Shown here piece after piece: positions 31,801 to 43,295 of a stretch of DNA of 64,000 nt. Position numbers and translations under genes: made by a program. The notes under the pieces were generated by a model. The model had not been told where the DNA came from, made no database searches, and saw nothing but the letters and a program-made list of their open reading frames with translations. The first letter of the stretch is position 1. Every line of letters begins with the position of its first letter. Source of the stretch: Pleodorina starrii (Eukaryota; Chlorophyta; Chlorophyceae; Chlamydomonadales; Volvocaceae); the NCBI GenBank assembly GCA_030267565.1, contig BRXU01000002.1, positions 5,641,501-5,705,500 of the forward strand. The letters run 5' to 3'.

Positions 31801-32992
31801 GGCCCGTGCCCGCAGCGGCGGCTTGCCCACCTGGCTGCTGCTGCACCTGGCGGCCTGCGCGGGCGGGGCACTGCAGGTGGGGTGCGGGGTGCGGGATGTG
31901 GGGTGCGGCTACAGCCGAGGGGGGAGAGGCTGGCCGCACGAGCGCAGGGCTGGTGGGCTGGCAATCGGCTGATCGGCGTCATGTGACATGAATACATGAT
32001 GTGACGCAGCCCTGTGGGGCGCGGTGTGGGGCCCCCAGGCGGCACGGGTCACTCTAGCAACAACAGACGCTGGGCAGTAATCCTTTTGCCGTCATTTGCC
32101 TTTGCCAGCCACCTCCCGGTTAATGTCGAGGCACCCGGCTGCACGTCGGGCGACGCATCCTCACGCCACCCCGCAGGCACTGGCGCAGCCGCACGCCTGC
32201 TGCCGCCGCGGCACGCTGCCGCTGCTGGTGCTGCAGGCCGGCAGCTTCCTGCTGGCGCTCATTTGCTACCGACCCGTGGGTCAGGGCCGCGCCGGCGCGT
32301 GCCGCATCGCTGCGTGGGCCCTGCAGGCGCTCACGCTGGCCGTGCTCCTCGCCAAGAGCATCAGTCCGCTGCCGCGGCCCTGGACCCTCGGCGGCACCAT
32401 CGGCCCTTTTACCGGCGCCGGCCCCAGCGGGGGCAGTAGCGGAGGGGCCGTCAGCAGCAGCAGCAGCAGCCCCGAGTGCGGCAGCGCCGCGCTCCACCAC
32501 GGGCTGCTGGCGCTGCACCACGCCCTCGCCGTGGCCACGGTGCCGTACACGATGCCGTACGCGCTGCACAAGGTCCTTGCCGTACAGGTCGTGGAGGTGG
32601 CGGCCTGCGCGCTGCTGCTGCTGCTGCTCCGCGCCGGGTTCGCTGCCCCGGGGGCAGCCAGGATGGCGGGCCTGGGGCCCGCCGGCGGCGGCGGCGGCGG
32701 AGGGCTTGCGCTGGGCGGCGTGTGTCACAGCGGACCTCACGTCTTCGGCGAGCAAGCGGGCGGCCTGGGGCTGGTGTGGGCGAGCGGCGCCGCTGCCCAC
32801 GTGGTTCGGGGCTCTCTGCTGCGGAGCGCCATGTCTTCGGTGGTGATGCTGGCGGCGGACTTGCGCGCCCGCGCCGCCTTCGTGTGCAGCTGCTGCTGCT
32901 GCAAGGAGGCGCCACAGGCGCAGGCAGCGCAGCAGCCGCAGCAGCCGCAGCAGCAGCAGCAGCTGCAGCAGCGGCATGAGAAGCTGGACTAG
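25803..32992 (+). CDS. Large polytopic membrane protein with ankyrin-like repeats (about 1547 aa, 7 exons)
   Basis: Exons: 25803-26160, 26597-26696, 27062-27212, 27808-27994, 28344-31221, 31723-31876, 32177-32992; all junctions are GT/AG and phases agree. Hydrophobic helices lie at about residues 38-57 (LAYIAIILLAFPLYW), 121-141 (LHFFTSLYAVFFGGFIMLAA), 208-230 and 238-259. A ~960-residue soluble part follows, Ala/Gly-rich with Ser runs, a more ordered block (LAWTRLHVKIPGLEPSDL, VRSGCIELHLDLVGG), and two ankyrin-like units near 1049 (GLTLLHRAVRSGDAATLEVV) and 1131 (GLTPLHYLAVLDDGG). Four or five more helices follow (for example TLPLLVLQAGSFLLALICY), then a Cys run (CSCCCC) and a Gln-rich tail. 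The SGCIEL block and ankyrin-plus-membrane order faintly recall the C-terminal half of large SBP/SPL proteins, but no SBP zinc domain is present. Function unknown; the true 5' end may be upstream, since an acceptor-like CTCCGCAG precedes residue 28. Confidence 0.78.
27696..28103. repeat. 25-bp inverted repeat flanking exon 4 of the membrane-protein gene
   Basis: Arms 27696-27720 and 28079-28103 are inverted copies matching at 24 of 25 positions (core ACGGGCTCCGGCCTATAC). One lies in intron 3, the other in intron 4, so they bracket the 187-nt exon 4. GTGGATAACCCCC also repeats directly at about 27721 and 27741. Confidence 0.85.
31313..31336. repeat. Short telomere-like run (AAAACCCT)
   Basis: AAAACCCT occurs twice in tandem, followed by AAAACCGT. 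TTTTAGGG is the Chlamydomonas-type telomere unit. The run lies in intron 5 of the membrane-protein gene. Two perfect copies could also arise by chance. Confidence 0.6.
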
Positions 32993-33058
32993 GGCCGCTG
33001 CCATGCCCCAGCAGCTTGTATGGGACTTTGCACGAAGTGAAATATTGTTCAAAAGGCA

Positions 33059-33063
33059 TGTAA
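33059..33063 (+). terminator. TGTAA polyadenylation signal of the membrane-protein gene
   Basis: TGTAA is the usual poly(A) signal in volvocine algae. This one lies 67 nt after the stop codon at 32990-32992, in the right orientation. Confidence 0.65.
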
Positions 33064-35147
33064 TACGGTGACGTGTTGATGGATGGTCGTGCCAGTCTTG
33101 ACAGCGATGTGTGTGCGCAATATGGGTGTGTTTCGAAGTCCGTGTCCCCCGGTGCCTTCGACGTTCTGGGTTCAGGAGTGTCCTGGGAGCGCGGTGGGCT
33201 GGGCGGTGGGACAGGTCCTGCAGCGGGGCGGGAGCCCCGGGACTAGAAGGTACCAGTGCGGTTACGCAACTGGACTGGCGGTAAGCGCTTCGCCCGCGTG
33301 CTGGCCGGTGCGCCTTCCAGGTCCTCCCCCGCCTGTGGCCGCGCATTGCGGCTGCGGCACCGTGCTCGCTTGGGTGCAGTGCGTGGGGCGCATGCGCATG
33401 CGCAGGGCGTGTTGTTCGGCCTGGAGGGAGAGCCTAGGTGGCCGGGCCCGCAAGGGAGCGAAGGCGGCGGCAAGGCCTGTCCGGGTTCTGGAAACTCAGT
33501 GTCTCTGGAGACTGGACCGTGCGGGTGAGTCGTAAGAGCAGCAGCTGCAGCTGCTGGCCGGGAGCTGTTCTGGCGGGGTGGTGTGAGAGGCGCTATAGCC
33601 TGCCCAGGCAAGCTTCGCTGCGCGCTTCGCTTCATCACCGATTTTGCGGGCTTCAGGCAACTTGTCGTACTCGATTCGGGGGTGTGGTCCCGGACCTGGT
33701 CACGTGGGGGGGTAGGCGAGCTTGAGGGGGCAAAGGAGGGGGGAGAGGTATGGTTTGTGGGAGCAGGGGGATGGGGGGAGGCGGATGGCGACTGGCCGGG
33801 GGGATCTGGAGGTGTATGTTCCGACGTGTGTATCGGTATATGCGGGGACGGGGGGATGGAGGCCAGGGCATGTCGGCGCGCATGCTTCCAAGCGCACACG
33901 GCATTGTTCCGACACAGGTTCAGGTTCAGGTTCAGGTACTGCGCGGCTGCACGAGAGCCGTCGCGTGTCACGCTGGTTTCCCAGCCGCGCGGTGGTCTTT
34001 TTCCATGCATGCCTTCCGGGGTGTGTCGCCTCTCGCGGTTGGGACGTCCATCCGGACGTTCAACCAACCGTATTTTCTGTCGAGACTCGTGCTGTACGAC
34101 TTGTACTACACCCGCGGTGTGTGAGGCTTGGCTGGATGCCGCACATCAACCAATCCCCATACCGGTACGCGCTGTGCAGCAGCGGCGCAGATGTCCTTTC
34201 TGCCCATTTTGGAGAGGGCGGGTTCGCGCCGGGGCTCCCTAGTGCCTTCACCGCTTCGCGTTTCACAGCGGGTGAAGCCGCCGGTCTGATTCGCCAACAA
34301 TCGGTAAGCGAGCCAGCCTCGCTCGACTCCTAGACGTGCCAAGCGCAGCGCGTAGCAGTCCGTCGAAAACCGTATGATCAAAACCCATTACCGGCATTGA
34401 CAGGCCGCGCAAGGGGCGGGCGGCCGAGCGCCGCTCTCCGCCTCTGCGGTCTTCTACCGGTAATGATGGCCATCAGGAATGGTGGTGGCGTGGAAGGCCG
34501 CACCGGGGAACGGGACGTAGGCCGCACCGGGGAACAGGACGTAGGCCGCACCGGGGAACAGGACGTAGGCCGCAGCGTAGGTTTGCTGATGTGGACCCCC
34601 GCGTTGCGCACCCGGGGCCCTAGTCGCCCTGGACCAGAGCCATCTCGTCTGTCTGCACTGCTCTGCGGGAATGCGCGGGACGTTTTCAGAACCAATTGTG
34701 CCGTCAGGTCGTTGTCCACGCGAGCTGCCTGCGGTGAAGTAGTCAGGATGCAATGCCAGGCAGACGACGGAGGGTGCAGAAGCCCTGGGAACGGCAGCGC
34801 TGCGGGAGCGCCCCGGCATTGGCCCAGGTCGCGAAAGGAACGGCGTTCCACACGGCCGCCTTGGTGGCTGTCGTGGTTTCAGTCTGAGCGAGCATGCAGA
34901 GGTGCAAGCTGTGAGGCGCAGTCAGGCGGCCAGAACGGAAGCGGAACACAGCGTCTAGCGCACTAGCGGGTCTAGGGCACCTTAGGTTATACGTCGTTGT
35001 CCGTTACCTTAAGGGGGAGCCGTACACTAACTCCCGTACGACGACTTCCCATTGCACGATTTCAGTCAAGATTGCGCTCCGGGCATGATACTTTAGCAGA
35101 TTGATGTATTTTAAGAGCGTTAATACAAAACCTTCAAGGTCGCAACG
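33064..35147. other. Intergenic, no supported gene
   Basis: Contains the end of the upstream transcript and the promoter of the PES-type gene. Frames here lack motifs. A 24-bp tandem repeat lies at 34496-34567. GGTTCAGGTTCAGGTTCAGG occurs at about 33917-33936. Confidence 0.5.
34496..34567. repeat. 24-bp tandem repeat, 3 copies
   Basis: GGCCGCACCGGGGAAC plus A/GGGACGTA repeats three times with one substitution in the first copy. Confidence 0.9.
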
Positions 35148-38100
35148 ATGATGCGGGTTGCACAGACGCCGACGGTTGATTTGGGGCATAGCGTTCAAAA
35201 ACACCATATATGTCTACCACGTTGCGCCACCACACATGGCAGGCGAAGTCAAGTACTGAGCACAAGGTTGCAACTACAGTCATCAATTGGGAGACCGCAC
35301 CGTGCCTCCCCGGCAGTCTTACAAGCTGTCACTGACGCGTATACAGCGGCATCCAATGAAGCAATGGGTGATTTACCAACACACCACGCAACCTCGCGTC
35401 TGCCGCCTGGCGTGAGCATCCTTCAGGTTTCTCCGCAGCCTTCTGCCGAGCTTCCTTTTCTTTTATATCTACCGGATATAGACGGAGCTGGTGTTACGAG
35501 CAAACGCCAATGGCAGGTGAGCGGGGTTCTTTTCTGGCCTCAGTATTTTCAACCAGAGGATTTCAACCGTCGGAGTCCAGTTCAGTGACGTTTTCCCTAA
35601 CCCGTTCCTTGATACTGGTGTGCGATTGACAGACCGGTATGTAACTTCCTCCGCCGCAGGCATGGACCCAGCGCTTCGACATGCGCGCGGTAACGTTGGA
35701 TGCAAATTGCACGTGCAGCTTTGCGGAGCTCGCCGCTCACCTGCGCAGCGCGTTGGAGACTGAGCTGGCGGGGGTTTCCCCCTACCGCCCGGTGTATCTG
35801 CTGGGCGAGGGCTTCGGGGCGGTTCTCGCGTTGCAGCTGGCATGGGACTGCAGGTGGGTCTTGAGGCCTGAGGGGTTTATGCGCGGCTCTTGCTACCATT
35901 GTAGCATACTCGACATGCTTGAAGACCGCGCCTTCTTCACCGTATGGCATTGCGGCCACATAATGGTACGGCAACTTTGTCGAGCTTGGGTGGTGGGCTA
36001 CCGGAATTTGCTAAGCCTCAACAGTCAACACCTTGAAGCACACCCATCGGCATGTCATCTGATGGTTCGAAGGAGCCATCTCTATACTCCCTCCCAGGCC
36101 AGGGCCCCCTGGAGCCTTCACCGGCCCCGCCGGCCGCTTCAGCCCCTGACCACCTGCGTCCTCTTGACTCATGCCCATTCCCCAGGCGCCTGGTCAACCG
36201 TCTGGTGCTGGTCAACCCCGCCACGTCGTACGGAGAATCCCAGCTGGCCCGCATCACGGCCCTCCTGGAGCGGATTCCACCGGCGCTGCTGAACGTGCAG
36301 CTGCCCGCCCCCCCGCAGCTGCCCATCCGGCTGCCGCTGCCGCTGCCCCCGCCGCCGCTGCCGCTGCCGGTGGCGCTGGCGCCTCTTCTAGGCACCAGCC
36401 CTCAGACTTTGCTGCGGCAGCTGGTGGGCAGCTTGAGTAGCCAACAGCCCGCAGAGGCGGTGCAGGTACGGACGGGCGGCGGGGCGGGGCGGGGCGGCGA
36501 CCCATTGCCCGGCAGGGGGGCAGAAATACGCGTCGTAGCGAAGGAACGGAGGCGACGGGGTTGCTTACCCGGGAGGGAGAAGCGAGAGGAGATGGGATGC
36601 ATTCAGGGAAGCGACGGGGAAACAACATGGGGGACATGAGCCGCTCGGCGCATGTACGGCGAAGTACGGCACGGTTATCGTGGCGTCCCCGCGAACCGCC
36701 GCCCCATCGACCCGGCGTCCCTGACCCGCGGGTCGGCAGGGACCAATGTGGTGTCAAAGTACGGTGCGCCATCAAAGGGGCGCGCTTTTGCGCTGGGGGC
36801 GTGATGCGCGGAGTGCACACGCGCCGTCCTTCGCGCGAAGCGGCCACGCCGTATGCCCGTATCCGTTCACCGCAGCAGGGGCGGACACCGCACCCGCCTG
36901 TGGATCCGGGCGGTCGGGGCGTCTGCGGCAAGTGGAGCCGCCGGAGATCTCACCTCCTTCCTGACCGCCCAGATACGCACCTTTTCGCCTTCTCCCCGAT
37001 TTCGCAATCCCCCGCTTATCACTCCCTGACCCCCGACCCCTCCCGCAATATCACTCCCTGACCCCCGACCCCTCCCGCAATATCACTCCCTGACCCCCGA
37101 CCCCTCGCCCGCGGCCCCTCAGGCCCTCAACCGGGCGCTGGCCCAAGTGGAGCAGATCTCCAGCCACCTGACGCCCGCCGCCTTCCTGTGCCGACTCAAG
37201 ATGCTGGAGGAGGGCATCAGGTGCGTGGGGGGCCGAGGGGCGGAGGAGGGGCCGCGGGCTGCTGCGCCGGGCTTCCACCGGCCTGGAGGCTGGGCCACGC
37301 CCGTGCCGCGCTTCCGCCGGCGCTTCGGTGCTCTGATGCCCGACCCTCTTCGAGGAGCCTAGCCTTTTTTTTGAGACTCGGGGTGCGCAATGCACCGCAT
37401 CCTCTTTTGTTTTGCCTAGTTCCAAGGATTTATGGCTGTGGCTCCGCTGGCGCTGATCCGTTCCAGAAACGGAGTGCGCCACTCCAGAAACCGCAATGTC
37501 GGCTTCCTCAAGTCCCAGCAGGTCAACCGGCCTCAACCCGCTTTCCCCCGTCCGTTCGCTAACGCCGTCTCCTCCTCCTTCTCCGCTGCGGTATTTTCTT
37601 TTTACCCCCGTCCCGCGTGGACTCGCAATCCGCGCCTTGCCACCCACCCCCTGCCCTCTCGTATGCCAGCCAGCCAGCCGTCTCGCCTGTTGGACCACAT
37701 TGCTGTAATCTCCCCCCTTTTCATTCCTCCCTCGCCACCCAGGATGGTGGGTCCCCGCCTGCCCTCCATTCGGCAGCGGACCCTGGTGCTGGCGGGGGGT
37801 CAGGACGTGGTGCTGGGCTCCGACAAGGAGGCGCAGAGGCTGGTGGAGGCCCTGCAGAGGGCCTTCAAAAGGGTAAGCAGCAGCAGCGTGCGGGCGGCCA
37901 GGTTGCCGGGCCGCCTGGTGCTTGGCTGCCTCGCGCATGGAGAGCGTACCCTAAATACCCCGGTGGTCAGGGAGGGGGAGGGACGGCCGGCTGCCTGCGG
38001 CTTCGCCGGACGGCCAGGCCAAACACCGTGCTCGCGCCCAGTCATGCAAGATGCAACCCGCCGTCGCCGCTAACGCAGCACCCGGCTCAGCCCCAATGTC

Positions 38101-41100
38101 CTCCCCTCCGGGTGCCCCGCCAGAAGCCCAGCCCCCCAAAGTCCAGCCCAGGACGGGGTCCCAGCTGCAGACGCACATCCTGACGTGACCCAACTCACAT
38201 AGAATCCCACATGTGCCCGACGTGACCCATGGGTCTCGTTGTCAACCCAGGCAACGTCGAGCACCCTGCAGAGCATCTTATGCGTCCTCGGGCGGGCGGG
38301 ACAGTGCGGGACAGGGCCTCCGAAACCTGACCTAACCCCTCGGGCGCGCTCTTCTGCAGGTGCTCCCCGACTCGGGCCACGCGCTGCTGTACGAGCCGGG
38401 CGGCGAGCTGCTGCCGCTGCTGGACCAGGAGGGGTTCTACATCCGCCGCCGCGTGTTCAGCTCGCCCGTGCGGCCGGGCGTGGACGTCAATGCGTTCGGC
38501 ACCGCGGCGCCCGTGGAGGTGCCCAATGAGCAGGTACGGCAGCTGGCCCCGCGTGGGGTCGGGGGGTGGGGTGGGGGCTGGGCTGTGGCGTCACGCAAGG
38601 CGATGCAGCGGGGTCTGCTCGGGGTCGGAGGAACACAGGTGGGGTCTGTGGGTGCGCTGGCAGGGCCTCAGGCGGTGGTTGCGCATGTGGAGGGGTCGAG
38701 GGGTGTAGGGGAGGGCAGGGCAGGCGGCGGGCTGATGTCCGTTTTGCAGCATGTACTGGCCAAACGGCGGCGGCGCGCAGCCCTTTCGGTGCTGCTCAAG
38801 GACCTCTCGCTTCCCCCCCGGGCTTCTCCTCCTCCTCCACCTCCACCTCCTCCTCCTTCTTTTCCTCCCAAACGCCGCCTCTCGATTACTTTCTCTGCGC
38901 CGCATTACTCTGCATTACGCCGTCCACTTGTCCCCCGCCTCCCCCTCCTCCCCCCCCTCAGGAGATTGGTCGCTACGCCTCCTCCTGGACCTCCCGGCTG
39001 CGGGAGCTCAACAGCCCCGTCTTCCTGTCCACACTGCCCGACGGCAGCCGAGTGCTGGGGCTGGAGGGGCTGCCGCACAGGAAGAGGCACCGGCAGGAGC
39101 GGGCCGGGCAGAGACACGACCAGCAGCAGCAGCAGGACCGTCACGGTCACCACCACCAGCAGCAGCAGCAGCAGGAGGATCATGCGGAGGAGGACGGCAG
39201 CGGCCTGGTGGCAACGACCAACGCGCATGGAGAGAGCAGCCACCACCACCACCAGCAGCAGCAGCATGAGGACCAGGAGGGGGCGGAGGCGGAGGTTGAG
39301 TATTTCGGGGACGGTCCGCTGTTGTTTGTGGGCAACCACCAGCTCTACGCGTTCGACATGTCGGTGAGTGACCGCCATGTGGGTGCGGTGCTGTGCTGTG
39401 TGAAGTGTGGTTGGTCGATGGCGGGGCGGGGCGTTGAGCTGGGATCATGCTCTGTGGTGAATGACACGGAAGAGATGAGAACGAGGACGGAGGAGCAGAG
39501 GGCGTTGCGGCGGATGCGCGAACAGATGCGCGCCAATGATGATTGCCCGCCCAAGGAGGGGAGGAGGAACCGGGGGGTGCGACAGAGCTTGACTGCGTGC
39601 CTCTGGCCGCTGTCAAGTAGCGGCAAGTAGCAGTCGGGTGATGAATGGCGTTGAGAAAGGGGAAGAGGTACCCATGGGACCGCCGGCAAGACCCACGGCC
39701 TGTCAAGGGACTGCTGAGTTGCGACAAGGACGCCGCCTTCGCCCCTGTCTGAAGTCGTTTGACGGGTAGGCGGGTGGCGGCAGCGCAGGGGGTGAGGTGC
39801 AGGCTCTTCTCTCCTCCTCTCCTCCTTTGCGCCCCTTGCGGTGATGCCGACATGTGCCGCCCCGGACTCGGTCCTGCCTCCTGCGGCTCGCTCTGCTCTG
39901 CTCTTGCGCAGCACACAGCACACTGCAAACAACCGCGCAGCACACCGCACACAGCACACTGCACACACACATACCCTAAGCGGCGCTGTGCCACCCTGGG
40001 CTCGTCGCTGCCGTACCCGTATCGACCGACCAGGTGATGGTTGAGGAGGTGCTCAAGCAGCGGGGCATCCTCATGCGGGGTCTGGCGCACCCCGGGCTGT
40101 TCAGGCAGGCGGGAGAAGACGAGGAGGGCGAGGCGGGCAGCGGCGCCGGGGATGCGGGCGCACGGCCAGCGGCGGCGGCGCCGGGGGAAAAGAGCGAGCG
40201 CGGCAGCAACAGCGGCAACAGCAGCAATGGGAACGGCAGCGGCAGTGGCAGTGGCGAGGAGACGCTGCCGCCCGCCTTTATGGGCAACATGTTTCAGTCG
40301 TTCGGGGCGGTGCGGGTCACCCCCACCGCCATGTACCGCCTGCTGGCTGCCGGTGAGGACTGAGGAGGGGAGGGGTGAGGAGGGAGGGGAGGGACCTGAG
40401 GAGGGACCTGAGGAGGGACCTGAGGAGGGACCTGAGGAGGGACCTGAGGAGGGACCTGAGGAGGGACCTGAGGAGGGACCTGAGGAGGGACCTGAGGAGG
40501 GACCTGAGGAGGGACCTGAGGAGGGACCTGAGGAGGGACCTGAGGAGGGACCTGAGGAGGGACCTGAGGAGGGACCTGAGGAGGGACCTGAGGAGGGACC
40601 TGAGGAGGGACCTGAGGAGGGACCTGAGGAGGGACCTGAGGAGGGACCTGAGGAGGGACCTGAGGAGGGACCTGAGGAGGGACCTGAGGAGGGACCTGAG
40701 GAGGGACCTGAGGAGGGACCTGAGGAGGGACCTGAGGAGGGACCTGAGGAGGGACCTGAGGAGGGACCTGAGGAGGGACCTGAGGAGGGACCTGAGGAGG
40801 GACCTGAGGAGGCCGCAGGGGGTCCGCACAGTGAAAACCCGCGCAGCGCTGCACTGCACTGCATATCTGCATTGCATTGCGGGCTGGCTCGTGGCGGGAA
40901 CCCGGGGGGCTGCCTGTTGGCTGTTGTTGGCTGTTCCACCTCCAGAGCGCTGCAGTGCGGTGTTTCGGTTGCGGTCCGAGGGCCCCTACGAGCGCCCCGT
41001 GCTAGTCTGGGGCCTAGCCCGGGTCAGACGGTCAGACGGGGGCAGGGCGCAGTGGACAGGGCGGGAGATCCCTACAGGGGATGGGGGCCGTTGGGGCTCC

Positions 41101-43295
41101 TGTGGCGTTTGCTGTGACCCTGCCGTCCCTGGAGTTGTGGGAGCCCCCCGGTCGCTCTTCCGTCGGTTCGGTCCAGGGTGGGGCCCATCCCGCTCCGCCG
41201 GAGAGTGTCCGCCGCCCTAGCTGTCGCCAGCTTTCGCGGATTGGGTTTTTCTCCACCTACCAAGAGGCAGTCTGGTGGCCCAGCGCCGCCGCATTAGGGG
41301 TGATAACATTCTTCTTGGCCCTGCGTGTTCTGTACTCGCCAGTTACAAGGGGTTGCGATTGAGAGAGTCGCATACCCCATTCGAGTAGGGAAGTCCGTCC
41401 CTTGTCTTTAGGGGAGCGGGGCTTCTGGGACCTCCGCTTATGTGGGGTTAGCAAGTCTGATTCCCCCTGCTCGCCTGCCTCCTCCCCCAGCCCGGTGATA
41501 CTAGCCCCGAGGCACCCGCCTCCCTCTAACCCTCCATGGCCCTCCACCAATGTCCTCCCACGAAACGAAGTTAAACAACCCTGCCGACCGGCGTGCCGCC
41601 GCCGCAGGTGAGGCGGTGCTGCTGTACCCCGGCGGAGTGCGGGAGGGCTTCAAGCGGCGGAACGAAAAGTACGAACTGTTTTGGCCCTCCAGGTGCGGTA
41701 CGGGGTCGGGGGAGTGGGTGGGGGGCGGGGGCGGGAGGGAAGGAACGGACTGGGAGGGCGGCCCGCGCCTTGGGGCACGGGGCGAGGTGGTGTTGATGCC
41801 CCAGTACCATTCGGTACCGGGTAGGGAGGAAGAATGGCACATGTGCTGACCTGTCTTATAGTGAAGCCACCCCAAGCATCCGGTGCATACCGCACATGAC
41901 ACTGCATGTAGGGGAGTTTGCGCGCCTGCGTGTGGCCCAATTGAGCGGTCCCACGCTGCGGTCGGCTTATCCCCCCCACACACACTCACTCACTCACTCT
42001 CTGACCCCCCACTCACCCTCCAAACCACCTCCCACCCCACCCAGGTCGGAGTTTGTGCGCATGGCTGCCCGCTTCGGCGCCACCGTCATCCCGGTGTCTG
42101 CGGTGGGTCTGGAGGACTCGCTGCAGATCCTGATGGACTCGGATGACATCCGCAGGAGCCCGCTGTGGGGTGAGAGCTGGGCTGGGCCAGCGGGGTCGGA
42201 GCTTGCCTAGCGGGGTCGGAGCTTGCCTAGCGGGGTCGGAGCTTGGCCGCCCCCCTCCTGCGTCGCGCCTTTGATAGGACCTGTTTACACACGGATAGCC
42301 ACCCACCCAACGACGGCGCGTTGAGATTGGACCGCAGGGCACGCCTTTCAAGCCATGCTCCCTGGCCTCTCACCGCCCGCTGCGCCCCTTCCGCCCTCCC
42401 TCCCTCCCTCTCTCCCCCCCTCCCTCCCTCGGGTCGTCTCCGTGCCCCCGTGCAGGCGCGCGCGCTCGCGAGCAGGCCGCCTCCGTGCCCCGCGCCCGCA
42501 TCGGTGTGGCCGCGGACGACGCGCCCGACGAGACGTTCATCCCGCCGCTCATCGCCCCCGCGGTGCCCTCACGCTTCTACTTCCTGTTCGGGCGCCCCGT
42601 GGTCACCTCCCCGGACATGTACCGAGACCGGGCGGCGTGCGACGAGGTACGCTGGGCGGGCCGCTTAGCCACACGGCTCTTGGTGCGGGGGGCGGGGCTG
42701 CGTGCGACTGTGTTGCCACTTACCAGCTTGGCGAGCAGCTGCCTGCGGCGGAGCTGCCTCTTTGGTCCTCTTGTCTTGAACTACCACAACCCCAAACCCG
42801 TCCTCGCCTGGCGCCTGGCGCTTGCCCAGTTTTGCACCCGCGGACTCACGTCGCCCTAAACCACCGACCTGATTGCCTTGACTGGTGTGTTGGGTTATTG
42901 TGGAGCCGCATCGTGATTCCGTCGCAGTGCGCTCGACGCCCTACCTCGCGACACGCCCTGCTGCTCCTGTCTCTCTCTCTCTCATCCGCTGCCACGTTTC
43001 ACCCCTCCCTCCTCAGTTCAGACCTCCTTCTCTCCTTCCTTCCTTCCTCCTCTCCCTCCCTCCTTCCTTCCTTTGCCGCGCTGCGCTGCACTGCGCCGCA
43101 CTGCACTGCACTGCCCTGCACTGCGCCGCTACTGCGCAGGTGTATCGGCAGGTGCGGTCCGATGTGGAGTCGGGCATCAGCTACCTGCTGCGCAAGCGGG
43201 AGCAGGACCCCTACCGAGACTTCCTGCGCCGCGTCGTGTACGAGCAGAACCCGCCCTTTGGGCCGCGCCGCGTGGCGCCCACATTCAAGCTGTGA
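35148..43295 (+). CDS. PES-type protein: alpha/beta-hydrolase-like plus DAGAT-type acyltransferase (840 aa, 12 exons)
   Basis: Exons: 35148-35516, 35660-35853, 36186-36465, 37123-37220, 37743-37872, 38360-38533, 38962-39363, 40034-40352, 41608-41692, 42045-42169, 42456-42646, 43140-43295; phases close throughout. Residues 1-55 are basic and Ser/Thr-rich, consistent with a plastid transit peptide. The hydrolase part has LPFLLYLPDIDGAG (near 105), the nucleophile-elbow position GEGFG (171-175), LVNPATSYG, LVLAGGQDVVLGS and DSGHALLYE. The acyltransferase part has FVGNHQLYAFD (541-547), LLYPGGVREGFKRRNEKYEL (YPGG 662-665), FVRMAARFGATVIPVSAVG and RKREQDPYRDF. This is the layout of plant phytyl ester synthases, plastoglobule enzymes that make fatty acid phytyl esters and triacylglycerol. 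Gln/His-rich and Gly/Ser-rich inserts enlarge it. The expected Ser in the hydrolase elbow is Gly, so hydrolysis or acyl transfer there is doubtful. Confidence 0.93.
37017..37108. repeat. 32-bp tandem repeat in intron 3 of the PES-type gene
   Basis: TATCACTCCCTGACCCCCGA recurs three times with exact 32-bp spacing just upstream of the acceptor of exon 4. The final copy changes at its end. A related TCACTCCCTGATCCCCCTCC occurs in kinase intron 7 near 57330. Confidence 0.9.
37552..37590 (+). repeat. 39-bp intronic repeat, copy in PES-type gene intron 4
   Basis: Identical over 39 bp to 57373-57411 in kinase intron 7, with looser similarity continuing about 15 bp to the right. Core: CCGTTCGCTAACGCCGTCTC. 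A weaker relative (GTTCGCTGACGCCGTCTCC) is at 27607 in intron 3 of the membrane-protein gene. Confidence 0.85.
40393..40812 (+). repeat. Perfect 12-bp minisatellite, 35 copies, in intron 8 of the PES-type gene
   Basis: The unit GACCTGAGGAGG repeats 35 times over 420 bp with no substitution that I can see. It starts 40 bp after the exon 8 donor, whose sequence (GGTGAGGACTGAGGAGG) resembles the unit. All six frames stay open through it, which generates long artefactual repeat ORFs; these are not genes. Confidence 0.95.
42189..42245. repeat. 20-bp tandem repeat in intron 10 of the PES-type gene
   Basis: AGCGGGGTCGGAGCTTGCCT occurs twice, followed by 17 bp of a third copy, shortly after the exon 10 donor. 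Confidence 0.9.

Noticed and set aside
40041..41220. Giant repeat ORFs on both strands (up to 643 codons) with EEGP, SSGP, RRDL or LLRS repeats
   Set aside because: They arise because the 12-bp intronic minisatellite is open in all frames. No start, splice or family evidence supports a gene.
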